Below, in pieces: positions 32,266-41,780 of a DNA stretch of 64,000 nt (position 1 is the first letter of the stretch; the number at the start of each line of letters is the position of its first letter). This stretch comes from Aquatica leii (lineage: Eukaryota; Arthropoda; Insecta; Coleoptera; Lampyridae). The stretch covers positions 6,262,001 through 6,326,000 of the forward strand of contig CM069439.1 of NCBI GenBank assembly GCA_035610365.1, read 5' to 3'. A program made the translations under genes and the position numbers. The notes beneath the pieces are model-generated. The model did no database searches. It worked only from the letters and a program-made list of their open reading frames with translations, and was not told the DNA's origin.

Positions 32266-33048
32266 TCAACCATAGCAGTTCTCCGGAGGCATTCGACTTT
32301 TAATTTGAGCCTGGTATACTTGTTGAAGATGAGCATCCCCATATCTCATTTCTAATCGTGATATTAAGAGTTCGTAATTTTCTTGCAGGTGGTCCGGAAC
32401 AGTTTGTAAAATTCCAAGCGCTTCTCCACGTAAGGACACTATTAAAGACGTTGCTTTCTGCTTGTTGCTCCAACCATTAGCAGTAGCTGCGGCTTCAAAC
32501 TGCTTGTAGTAGGTTGACCATGGAACTTTACCATCAAAATTCGGTGGTACAACTTTAAATTTGTGAGTGTTTTCTTCTCGATGGTCCATTATTAAATCTT
32601 CACTTGTGACGCTTCCTTCACCGTGACAATTCAATAGGTTTATTCTTTCTTCAAGCAGTTTTATTTTGTCCTCTAATTTGTCCTCTATTGCTTCTATTTT
32701 CTCATTCACAGATTCGCAAATTTCTTCTTTTAAGTTTAACATGTCTGCTTGGGTTTCCTCTTGAACAATTTTAATTTGATTTTCTATGCTCGTTCGTATT
32801 TCTTCTTTTAAACTTCTAGAATTTTCTTCCATTTTCTGAGAATGTTCGGAGAGTTTTTCTTCCATTTTTCTTGAATTTTCTTCCATTTTTCTAGAATTTT
32901 CCGACAGTTTTTCTTCAATTTTCTGTGAATTTTCTTCCATCTTATGAGAATTTCGGACAGTTTTTCTTGGATATTTTTATTCATCGATTCGAGAATTTCA
33001 AGTATTTTTGAATCCATTTTAACTGCTTGCAAACGCGTCACCGGCATA
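32266..33048 (-). pseudogene. gag of the LTR retrotransposon, frameshifted and 3'-truncated
   Basis: Start MPVTRLQAVKMDSKILEI at 33,048. The frame shifts after about 35 codons, near 32,945, and continues as ENSQKIEEKLSENSRKMEEN, an imperfect heptad-like repeat forming a long charged coiled coil. Then comes a retrotransposon gag segment: PPNFDGKVPWSTYYKQFEAA, ATSLIVSLRGEALGILQTV and LEMRYGD. It breaks off at MPPENCYG, where the sequence jumps straight into integrase. No CCHC knuckle remains. Gag forms the particle that packages element RNA. The shift probably prevents a full protein unless corrected or bypassed. Confidence 0.8.
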
Positions 33049-33367
33049 AATTTAAATATAACACGAATATAAAGTTTAAATACACTACTTTTTAAAATGC
33101 AGTTTTTATATAACACAAAATTTAATAACGATTCACTTATTAATATGAAACCACTAGTGTACGGAAACGACTTTAATTAATATCGCGATCACGCACTTGT
33201 TAAAAGAAAAAGTTTAATAAACTTAATACTAATAATACTTTATAAATAAACACGCGTATCGCAAACTTAAAAGTTATTTACGTAATCAATGTTTTTATTA
33301 CGGGAGCGATATCAAATAACTTAATGGTATTCACACTAAAAATCGCGAACGGTTTGTTCTATTCGAT

Positions 33368-33385
33368 ACCCCACACCTGACACCA
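33368..33385 (-). promoter_or_regulatory. Primer-binding site (tRNA-Leu type)
   Basis: Minus-strand reading TGGTGTCAGGTGTGGGGT, beginning with the TGG that pairs with the CCA end of a tRNA. It resembles the leucine-tRNA sites (TGGTGTCAGAAGTGGG) of mdg1-like gypsy elements, with two or three mismatches. Confidence 0.75.
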
Positions 33386-33386
33386 C

Positions 33387-33863
33387 TGTTACGTATTTAT
33401 TTATTAAAAACTAATTTATTTATAACGACTAAAAATACGTTTACTTAATCTAGAAATATGTACACTTTTAAGTTAACCGAACTAATTAAATCTAATAATA
33501 TTTAATGAAAACACTTACACGAATTTATGTATAACCGTTGTATAACTTAAGATAAGATAACGTCCTCGGATTTCACACTTGTTTGTTTACACTATAGATC
33601 ACGTTCACTCGATTCGGTGTACACTGTTATTTATTTAAAACTCCGTACGTGCCAATCACTTATTTATCTTCACTTGAATAATCTTCTTAATACTGCATGC
33701 ATTCACATTCCAGCAATAACTGACCTACGATTTCTTTCTTACGTATTTATAGACATCGGCGAATCCTTCTCAAGCGTTCCTTACTTTTTGCTATATCTTC
33801 TAGAAACTAGATAACAGCTTCTAGAAGGCTCTTGCATTTGCAAGTAATTTCTCGGACGTTTCA
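33387..33863 (-). repeat. 5' LTR (minus-strand element)
   Basis: 477 bp, the partner of 30,428-30,904. Followed in element orientation by one base and then the primer-binding site. Confidence 0.95.
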
Positions 33864-34294
33864 ATACATTTTATTTTTTATAAGGTTTTCTGGTATTATG
33901 TGAGCCTCTTCAGTCATTGCAATTTTGTACGAAACAATGTAGGAAGCTTTCGTTAACATTCTGTAATACTTAGAGCATAATGGTTTTTGTTCGTAAAAGT
34001 ACCTCGCGTTTTTGCGTAAAAAATTCTGTCATCTTATTTTTATATTGCGGATGCCAAGATAGGAAATAAAAAGCATTTTTGCAGGAAGCATACAACTGTT
34101 TGGTAAAACTTTATTACACAAAACACACTAAGGACAAGCATCCATAAATCTAAAATCTGGGTAACTTTCGTCATACCTTCTCTTTTTTTTTGTGTCTCTT
34201 TAGATTTATTTAAATATGATTGACCTGAAGATTGACGTACTAAAGAACGCTTATTACTACTTTCTGGTATAACTAAGTTGTCTGCTTTGGACAT
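33864..34294 (-). pseudogene. ZBED-type hAT transposase, N-terminal part with BED finger remnant
   Basis: Starts MSKADNLVIPESSNKRS (ATG at 34,294). It goes on SYLNKSKETQKK, then a shifted BED-finger remnant around VFCVIKFYQTVVC and, in later frames, LTKASYIVSYKIAMTEEAHI. That is the helix before the catalytic core in this family. The frame ends at the ATAC target site of the LTR retrotransposon. Confidence 0.65.
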
Positions 34295-34691
34295 TCTGAA
34301 AAAAAAACAAAAACCTAATAATGTGTAATAAAAAAAAAGAAAAATATTGTATCGGAATTAGAAAGCCTAGTTTAATTCTGTATCCTGTAAACTCCCTGAT
34401 GTGTTTTTTTAAAGGTTCCTGTTTTCAGCTTCAGCCAACGCTCCACTGCAATCAATTGAAAACACACTGCTCATAAAACATAATGCACTGAGATTCATTA
34501 ATGCAGACAAGCGTTGACTCAAAATGGAATCAGTATTGCCAGAAGAAATTTGTTCAGGGAGAATAAAGAAGATATACTTTTAGTATTTGACAAACATTTT
34601 AAAAATTAAATAATTTGTACACCTGACCGATTTGTTTATTTTTGTTCGCGGAGCCCCTAGGGCTCCGCGGAGCACACTTTGAGAAACGATG

Positions 34692-34812
34692 ACCTAGAAT
34701 ATTCAACCAATGATCTCTTGGAAGATGATGCCATAGAGTCTATGCAAGCGCTCGTACCAACAAATGCCACCAATCGATGCTGCGATTCCAGTCCGCGAAA
34801 AGTTTTATGATT
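34692..34812 (+). pseudogene. PIF/Harbinger transposase, C-terminal end
   Basis: Beyond the hAT insertion the plus strand reads PPIDAAIPVREKFYDYFAS, which fits the VRexFxxYF end of HARBI1-like proteins. It is followed by AGTAAGT, which may be a donor or the end of the coding sequence. Confidence 0.5.
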
Positions 34813-34912
34813 ACTTTGCCAGTAAGTCATAATTTTATAAAATCTTGTTTATAACACAAAGTATTAATAAAGTACATAAAGTAAATTATAATACGTAGGT
34901 AATCGTACTTAC

Positions 34913-35047
34913 TACCAGCTCTTCAACAATCACATTCCACGACTCCGCCTTTTTCATCATAGTTTTGTACAGAATATGTGAATAAGTATCGTATAAATAA
35001 ACGTACAGTCTCACTTCTTCAATAAGCTTCTCGGTTTCTTCACCCAT
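34913..35047 (-). pseudogene. MADF-domain protein of the PIF/Harbinger element, first exon
   Basis: Opens at an ATG (35,047) and reads MGEETEKLIEEVRLYVYLYD, then KAESWNVIVEEL, the start of a MADF (Myb/SANT-like in Adf-1) DNA-binding domain. It ends at a perfect donor GTAAGT (34,912-34,907, minus strand). PIF/Harbinger elements carry such a protein beside the transposase; it helps target the transposase to DNA. The following exons are not found in the short space left. The frame upstream of 35,047 is open but lies in the inverted-repeat region and is probably not coding. Confidence 0.6.
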
Positions 35048-35344
35048 CTCGCAAGTGTGTGACTGGAAAAAGAGGCAACGAGAACACCAGTAAGTAATTT
35101 TCCGCAACCCAAATGGCTGATGTCGCGTTCCAACGCTGAGGTATAACACCATGTGTGGCAGGTATGATGCAATGTCGCCCCATACAACGGTACTGCTATA
35201 ACGCGTTCTGTGTAGCAAAGCCTTAAAGGTTTGCGTATATTTGGGTCTGCAAAGCGTCGTCTTTACCTTTTTTTTGACCACGTTCGGTGATCTGTCGACA
35301 AGATTATTTTCGACCATTTTCAAAGTTTTGTCTTTGGTACCTTT

Positions 35345-38339
35345 TCAGCGATTTGGCCACAACTTCGTTCTTGTGTTGGGTCCAATTCATATTACAATCC
35401 AAAGTGTTTATTTTTGACCCTACTAGATTCAAAAATATAAGACACTTTTAAGTTTATTTTGGTTTTTTTAAATACGATTTGGCACCTTTTCATGGTGCGG
35501 TAACGCATGTGATTTCAGCATGACGGCGCTATTGCCTACTACGGAATTTTCAAAAAGAATAAATATATTTAAAAAGGAAAAATTTTGTGCGAATAGAAGA
35601 ATCCTATCTAGGTAAAGAACAGATTTATAAAAACGGATTGCAGATTTTTCCATTAGAACAAAAATAAAAAAAACAAATTAATTTTTTTAAATTGTCACTA
35701 ACAGAAGAAAATCATTGTCAACAAGAGTATGTCAAATTAGTGATTTTATAAGTTGACAAAACAGTAGAACTGAAGTTTCAACGGGTTACTTTCTCAGAAT
35801 CGATTTTTGTAATACAAAAGCAAAAGAGTTCTAAAAATTAACTTTTCTTTTTTTGGTTTTTAGAAAAATTTACATTTGCAAAATTAATTACATTAGTTTC
35901 AAAATGTAGTAACTAAAAAATAAAGAAACTTTTAACGATAAAAGAAATATTAAACGATCGTTAAATTGAAAATACATACTTCAAAACAAAAATTTTTATT
36001 TATTATTTTACCTTGTTTTAGGTACACAAGAAATAAAACTTTTTTGTTGATTTTACTGGTAACGCCGAATAATTTTGTATGCTATGGGTCGTTCACACAC
36101 TTTTTTCGGTGTAGTAATTTAAAACGTTTATAGGAAGGATTGAAGTCTATAATTATTAAAGGCTATTTAGTAATAAAACCAAACACAGTTTAAATGTTTT
36201 AAGTGAAGTAAAGCGGTTTATATTTTATACACATATCCGACGGCAAAGTAATTTAATTTAAATTTAGAAAACAAGTGTCTGAACGGCGGTTTTTGTCCGT
36301 GGTAAAAGCTCGAAAGCAACATTTAGAAAGGGAGACTTTTATTTGCTATAAAGGGGATAAGTGTGTAAAAGGGTACATTGTAAAGTAGCTTTTTGTATGT
36401 TCTGAATACGTATACAACAAACAGAAAGCTAACTTGCCATTATAAGCCAAAGTAGCAAGTTAAAGCCCGTGATTACTGTTGTTTAAGTTGCCGCTTAATT
36501 GCTGTTTACCGAGCCTATTCGCGCGTTTGATCTGTTGAGATCAGCTTCGACCGCATCACCAGTTCTGTGATTATTTACCAAGCCGACAAACTTTCTGGCC
36601 CTAGCTACCAATTGAGAGCCTCAGGATATATATCAAACGCTGCTCGGCCATCTAATTATATTCCTTTTGCTACACCTTTCTTGAAAACACTAAATTCCAC
36701 CTATTCTCGGAATGATTAAATAGATCGCGACTAATAAATACAAACGTTTACGCTGATCAAAGTTTTTCCATCAAAAATTTACGCAATTACCTTGGCAGTT
36801 TTTTAATTTTCTACAGAATAATTTGGTAGTAATTCTTCAGCGAGCAGTGTGTACGCCTCTGAATTATATAAAACAACGCCGACAGAAGAACACGTAGGTT
36901 GAAGAAAGATACTCACGTCCAATGTTTCATTTCCAATACCTCTTTGATCAGATTGAAGATTTTCAAAATTGATAACATGATTAAATACACCGCTCCGAAT
37001 CGAAAATAGGAAGGCAGTCTTCTTTGACGAGTTCACTGTTTATAACGTTCAGACAACATAATTTTTTTATACATAAACCTCATCCATGTCCGCAATGTAA
37101 TAACCAATATTTTAAATACGAATAAGTTTAACCGCGGCAATTTGCCCAAATACATTTTAACGCGCTAGCTCGGAAATTTTACGTGTAAAGTAATAGTCAT
37201 TTTGAATCGAAAATTACTGTAATTAATAAAAAGAAAAATGCGGTTGTTAAATATTTACCTACATAATTATGTTTGTTTCTTTTCTTGAATTGAAAATAAG
37301 CTAATTATTTGGTTGTGACTGAGAGCCGCAAGAACTGCATCCTGTTAAAGTGTCATTCAGCACAGTTAAAAAAGAGGGAAATAATACTCAATAACTTTTC
37401 ATTAAAGTAAAACTAGTTTGAAAATTCATATTTTAAACTAAAATATTGTCTTCGTTTTATTCTTACTAACCTAAATCTTAATGACACAATTCACAAAAAC
37501 TCTCGCTTTTGTTTCGTTTTACAGTTTGATTGTTTAACATTTCTTAGATTTTTTTTACAAACATTTTTTCCGTTTTTTATTACTTTATTAGACAATATTA
37601 CTTTTATTTATAACTTGGACTAATACGGTACATCTATTTGTGCGTTTGAGTATACCTTGTTGTATTGGTTTTAGTTTATATTTATCATTTTACATAATAT
37701 TTTTAGTTGTAATAAAACTTTACTGTTATTTTTTTACAACTGAAGTTAAAAAGACTAATTTTAAGTTATTATATTCAATTAATTTTATCATTAATGTATT
37801 TATGTATGTAAAAATTACATGTAAAAGTCTAAAAGCCAAAAAAAAATTTTTTAATCTCCCAGTTATTTATAATCTTTTACAACATAACAATAAGTAACTT
37901 TTCTGATAGTGCACATAAAATGCCTTGCAAGAAAACCTAATTGCTGTTTCCTATAAAGTTAACATTACATATAGTGAGTGTTTCAATTTAAAAACTTTGG
38001 ATTGGGAATATATTTACAACAAAACATAATATCAAAAATTACAAAAACCCGTTTCGACAATACAGAGAGAAAACCAAATTGACATGGTTACTTACCCTTT
38101 CATCCAAACTTCAAAAATATAAATTGCAACCCCACACTTACGATACAACATTGAAAAGGTCTTTAAAAATACCTACTATTCAGAAATAATAAGAAAAATG
38201 ACATTCCACTTGACAGTTTTCAAATAATTAGCAAATAATGAAGTTTCGGGAGATGCTGTTAATGCTTTAAAAATACACTGTAAAATATTTGGAAAATGAA
38301 TTACAAGAACTGTTCAAAATGTTTCCCGTTTTTTTCTAA
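35345..38339. other. 3 kb without a recognised gene
   Basis: Mostly AT-rich. A GC-richer part at about 36,470-36,640 is unexplained. A minus-strand frame (36,803-37,036) has no ATG but contains a good donor (GTGAGTATC, minus strand, near 36,916), so it might be a host exon. No motif supports this. Confidence 0.35.
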
Positions 38340-38995
38340 ACAGAAAAATAATTGAAATTCAACTTCTTGCCTCACTTTTTGTAATGTCTTATGAGTCATG
38401 AAACGGCAAACGTCAATAGTTCGTTGCTGTAAGTCTTGTAGATCTGCTAAGTTCGTCTTATAAACGATCGCGATGGCCACTCTATTGCTCCTCCACGACC
38501 AATTCCTTTTTCTGGATAATCTTCATCAAACCACTGTCTAGTTTGCCCGGCGTAATGCTGTGGAGCTCCATCTAGTTGAAAATAAAGCAGATCCGCAACT
38601 AACCGCGGCTCACCATCTATTGATCGGAAGTTTGAACAACCAACGGCTCTATTGTGTTATCAAGCAAATTCACAAAAATAGCACATGTAAGATTTCCATT
38701 CAGAAACAAAAGTCCAATAATTTTATCTCCTAGAATGTCAGTTTAAACATTTAGTTTCTGTGGATATTGGATGATATTCATCTCGTACAATAGTCGGATT
38801 TTTATTATCCCAATAACAACAATTTTGTTTGACCTGTCCGTTCAAAAAGAATAGGCATTCTTCAAGAAAACAAATGTTTTTAAAATGTTTTTCAATCATA
38901 GTTTTACAAAACTAAATTTGTTTATCAGGATCATCGTCCTTTAGTCCTTGAAGAATGTGCATTTGGTAAGAAAAAAACGTATGTTCTTTTAAGGC
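38340..38995 (-). pseudogene. mariner-like (DDE_3) transposase, C-terminal part
   Basis: Minus-strand frames give FCKTMIEKHFKNICFLEECL, FLNGQVKQNCCYWDNKNPTI, then FQLDGAPQHYAGQTRQWFDE and GRGGAIEWPSRS. This is the catalytic core of the insect DDE_3 family (related to mariner/IS630): F.(D/E)E..F..NG.VNR.N..YW...NP, and FQ.DGAP.HYA...W.. . The first catalytic residue appears as EE in LEECLF; the second Asp (LDGAP) is kept. Several shifts and stops. It belongs to the same family as the remnants at 45.1 kb and 54.5 kb. Confidence 0.8.
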
Positions 38996-39409
38996 TTTCA
39001 AAATTAAAAAAAAAAAACTTTTATCTGCTTCTTCTGATTGTCGTTATTGAGATCATCGTATTGTACAATAGTATCACAACCAATATCCTAAAAAGGAATT
39101 GCGTCTGTCATTCTAGAAGATACATGTAATAACTATCCGAAAAATAAATTTTTTTTATCACAAACAGTGTAATTTTAAGGGTATCTCTCCAAACTTCATT
39201 ACATGATAATTATTTCAAAACTGTCAAGTAGAATGTCACTTTTTTTAGTTTTTCTGAAAGACTTATTCAATGAAGTATCATAAGTGGGAAGTTGCCTCTG
39301 AGCATTGGTTCTCCTTCCGTATTGTCGAAACAAGTTTTTGTAACTTTTGATATAATTTTTTGTTGTCAATCCAAAATTTTCAAATAGACACACTGTATAA
39401 GTAAGCCTG
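38996..39409. other. AT-rich spacer
   Basis: Probably includes decayed 5' sequence of the mariner-like remnant. Nothing else recognised. Confidence 0.35.
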
Positions 39410-40240
39410 AACTAAAATCTAGTAAGAGTATCATTTGGATAGTAGCGTTTAAGTCTGCGATTTAAGGAAGTTCTCAAGAAAGAAATAGGTTTTACACACT
39501 TTGTTTACTGATTCCATCGCTAAGTAGTGCGCGATGACGTTGGAACAAACCTTGGTACTTGCAGATTCATGCGTAGCGTCTGAGCTTGGAATCGTTCCAG
39601 GATTTCAATATTTAAATGTGAAGTAGAACGCAAGCTGAATCCCATAGGTCTAAATTAGTTTAAAGATCACTTCGTAGATTAACAACTTGTTCGTAGAGAG
39701 TTAGGATTTACAACAAATTGAACAGTATAGATTGCGAAGCTTAATTCTTAACTGTTTCCTTTTCATATACAGGACTTTTTCCACGTTAATCTTTTATCCA
39801 AGTAAATTCTAAGACATTAAGCATCATCACGTTCAGAAATGAGCAAGTTATTTAACAAGTGGGCAGTTACCTCTTACCGATGTTTATACGCCATTTCTTT
39901 AACCAGTTTTCGATGAGATGAAGGTTTGTTTGTAATAAGTGAGAAGCAGTATGCGGTTCTTTGTGAGAGGCGAGAATTTTCTTACCGTCGGCTAAAGTCG
40001 CTGTGGTAATATTCCTCGTTTTAAGTAAGTCGACCATAAAAATTAAGTATAAGAAAGAACCAAAGACGTTGTCTTGAAGAATACCCGCGTTAATATAGTA
40101 GAGTGCAGATAATAGAGTTTGGTGTTTAACAAGAAAAGTACGATCTTGGAGGTAAAATTTAAAGATAACGTAGTAGTTTAAAGGTAAAAATTTCTTAGTT
40201 TGTACATTAATTTCAGATACCAAATCTGACTGTTTGTAGT
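39410..40240 (-). pseudogene. Jockey-clade LINE reverse transcriptase, C-terminal part
   Basis: Reads FLPLNYYVIFKFYLQDRTFL, then INAGILQDNVFGSFLYLIFM, which corresponds to the AGVPQGSVLGP block. Next is TATLADGKKILASHKEPHTA, where the catalytic FADD has become LADG, and ASHLLQTNLHLIENWLKKWR. Later frames give RLTWKK and a long stretch with SLRSTSHLNIEILERFQAQT and NRRLKRYYPNDTL, the thumb and tail of Jockey RT. Stops and shifts are frequent. No poly-A or 3' end was fixed. Confidence 0.8.
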
Positions 40241-40380
40241 TCTGTGATGATTGGCTCTAGTTTACTCTTTAACAGCGTTTCAAATAGTTTAAGTAATAAC
40301 GGCAGTACACTAACACGTCTATACGAATTAATTTCATCCAATGATTAGCTTAGCTTAGAAACTAAAATTATTTGAACAAT

Positions 40381-40445
40381 GATTATAAGCGACTTTCGGC
40401 TTAGACCGCGTCGTAGTTAAACACCCAGACTTAGGCTTGGTCCTA
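40381..40445. repeat. Dispersed repeat near Penelope copy 2
   Basis: GATTATAAGCGACTTTCGGC and following 45 bp recur in the same orientation at 44,443-44,500 (GATTATAAGCGATTTTCGGC), with scattered differences. Probably part of the Penelope 3' region. Confidence 0.6.
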
Positions 40446-40517
40446 GTCTCTTCTTGAGAGCCGAAATAAGAAGTAGAACTTGGCCTTTGCCGTATTGTCG
40501 TTCGTGAACCCGAACAA

Positions 40518-40558
40518 ACTGACGTTTCGCAAGACATTGCAGCTTGCATCTTCAGAGT
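40518..40558 (-). ncRNA. Hammerhead-ribozyme-like motif of Penelope copy 2
   Basis: Minus-strand reading: ACT (stem I), CTGAAGA (40,555-40,549), one extra base, GCAAG...CTTGC as stem II, GAAA (40,528-40,525), CGTC with a self-complementary ACGT, then AGT closing stem I. The cleavage triplet would be GTC. It has the same architecture, including the extra base before stem II, as the motif at 19,690. It lies 3' of the GIY-YIG remnant on the same strand, as expected for Penelope. Confidence 0.6.
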
Positions 40559-40749
40559 GGTAAATGTCACTGAAAGAAAAAGTGTAAGTGACGATATTTA
40601 TACAAATAGCGATTAGCGTGATTAACGGACCTTATCTTTCCGTTACCGCTTGACTAACTTCGTTATTACTCGTAGTAAGTTGTTTGTGTCCTTTCCAAGA
40701 AGGTTGATCTTTGTCTTAGAGGATATAATACTGGTAGCCAAGATTTGCT

Positions 40750-41320
40750 GAGTCTTCAACCGTCTTTTCGGTTCATATTACATGGATGTTTTTCTATTTC
40801 CACAGCTTCGCGGATTAGTCTGGGAAAGTAGAAAGGAGTTCTAGCCAACACTTTAGTTTGATCAAAGTTTAGCGTGTGTCCTTGGTTCCACACGTGTTCT
40901 GCCACTGCTGATTTAGTAACTCTGCGGTGTTTGCAGTCAGCCATATGTTCTTTTACTCTAACTTCAATAGAGCGTCCCGTCTGTCCTATATAACTAGATC
41001 CACAGGAACAAAGAATTTTGTAAACTCCGGCATGTTTTAGAGCCCTTGTTTGTCTTTAGCAGAAGTAAACCAGGTGTTTAAGGTATCCTTAGTCGTAAAG
41101 ACAGTTTTAATATTATGCTTATGCTTATTTTGTCTGTCGAACCCATACAGTACGGTAAATAAGCGGTGCTAGTAGAAGGTGATAAGTCTTGTTTGACTTT
41201 AGGATTTATTGCTCTTTTCCATGCGTTTTAGATCTCTTTGAACCCGTATCCATTTTGTTGTAGGAACTCCAACAGTGTTTCCTTTTCCTTTTGTAGATTT
41301 TCATTATCTGACACACGTAT
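40750..41320 (-). pseudogene. Penelope-like element copy 2: linker and GIY-YIG endonuclease
   Basis: Minus-strand frames read LEFLQQNGYGFKEI, KRAINPKVKQDLSPSTSTAY, HNIKTVFTTKDTLNTWFTSA, then GVYKILCSCGSSYIGQTGRS (complete GIY-YIG signature), HRRVTKSAVAEHVWNQGHTL and LIREAVEIEKHPCNMNRKDG with the catalytic Glu region. A stop just before the GIY block and one shift break the frame. The RT that should precede it on this strand is absent; RT sequence lies instead on the opposite strand starting at 41,336. Confidence 0.85.
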
Positions 41321-41335
41321 AAATTTTGGCTAAAT

Positions 41336-41780
41336 TATGCAAAACAGTAATATGTATTTACATGGAATATTTTGAAACTGAAATTTTGAAAAATGTTGAG
41401 TTAAAACCAAAACCTTGGTTCAGATATGTTGATGATACGTTTGTTGTATGGTCTCATGGCAAAGATAAACTAAATCAGTTCTTTCAACATCTAAACTCTG
41501 CACATAATAGCATTAAATTTACTATGGAGTTAGAACATAACAGCAGTCTAGCCTTTCTTGACGTACTGCTGATAAAGAAAAATTGGGGCATTCCGTTTAT
41601 AGAAAGAAAACGCACACAAACAGATACTTAAAAGCCGGATCTCACCACCATCCAGTACAGAACTGTTTTGCATACTTTAGCCAAAAGAGCTATACGTGTG
41701 TCCATATGTTTTTTATTGTGTGGCTAAATTGCTTTATCTCCTCTTCTAGTTTGTTTATGCCTATGGAATAATGTAATATT
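41336..41780 (+). pseudogene. Penelope-like element copy 2: reverse transcriptase fragment on the opposite strand
   Basis: Reads YFETEILKNVELKPKPWFRY, then VDDTFVVWSHGKDKLNQFF with the YVDD catalytic site, [20 protein letters not shown], and after a shift [20 protein letters not shown]. It begins inside the block before YVDD and ends before the thumb. It is close in sequence to the RT at 17.7-19.5 kb. Its 5' edge abuts the 5' edge of the endonuclease piece, giving a head-to-head arrangement. Confidence 0.85.

Larger units (their letters stand above)
30428..33863 (-). mobile_element. Young Ty3/gypsy-type LTR retrotransposon with captured macrodomain
   Basis: Two 477-bp LTRs, a 4-bp duplication ATAC on both sides (30,424-30,427 and 33,864-33,867), TG...CA ends, a primer-binding site complementary to the 3' end of a tRNA-Leu-like molecule (33,368-33,385) and a polypurine tract beside the other LTR (30,905-30,917). 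It is transcribed on the minus strand. Inside are gag, a truncated integrase and a macrodomain plus CCCH finger. Protease, RT, RNase H and the integrase N-terminus are gone. At 3.4 kb it is much shorter than a complete element (usually over 5 kb). The LTRs differ at four positions by eye, so insertion was recent. Confidence 0.93.
29485..34691 (-). mobile_element. ZBED-type hAT element, split by LTR retrotransposon
   Basis: Right end on this strand: the reverse reading is CATCGTTTCTCAAAGTGTGC, followed by the palindrome GCGGAGCCCCTAGGGCTCCG (34,648-). Left end: CAGTGACCGGTTCTCAAA at 29,485. These match each other through CGxTTCTCAAA, the signature of ZBED5/FAM200-type hAT termini. I could not match 8-bp duplications. 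Coding remnants lie on the minus strand at 33,864-34,294 and 29,545-30,423. Confidence 0.65.
28040..35345 (+). mobile_element. PIF/Harbinger element, split by nested insertions
   Basis: Contains both proteins typical of the family: a plus-strand HARBI1-like transposase and a minus-strand MADF-domain protein. The outer parts are inverted relative to each other: ACACAGAACGCG at 28,177-28,188 faces CGCGTTCTGTGT at 35,202-35,213, and the surrounding 150-250 bp also align in reverse by eye. Exact termini and the 3-bp target duplication could not be fixed. A ZBED-type hAT (29,485-34,691) interrupts the end of the transposase. Confidence 0.6.

Noticed and set aside
36803-37036. Minus-strand frame of 77 codons as a gene
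   Set aside because: It lacks an ATG start (GTG only), and no motif is recognised; only a possible donor hints at an exon.
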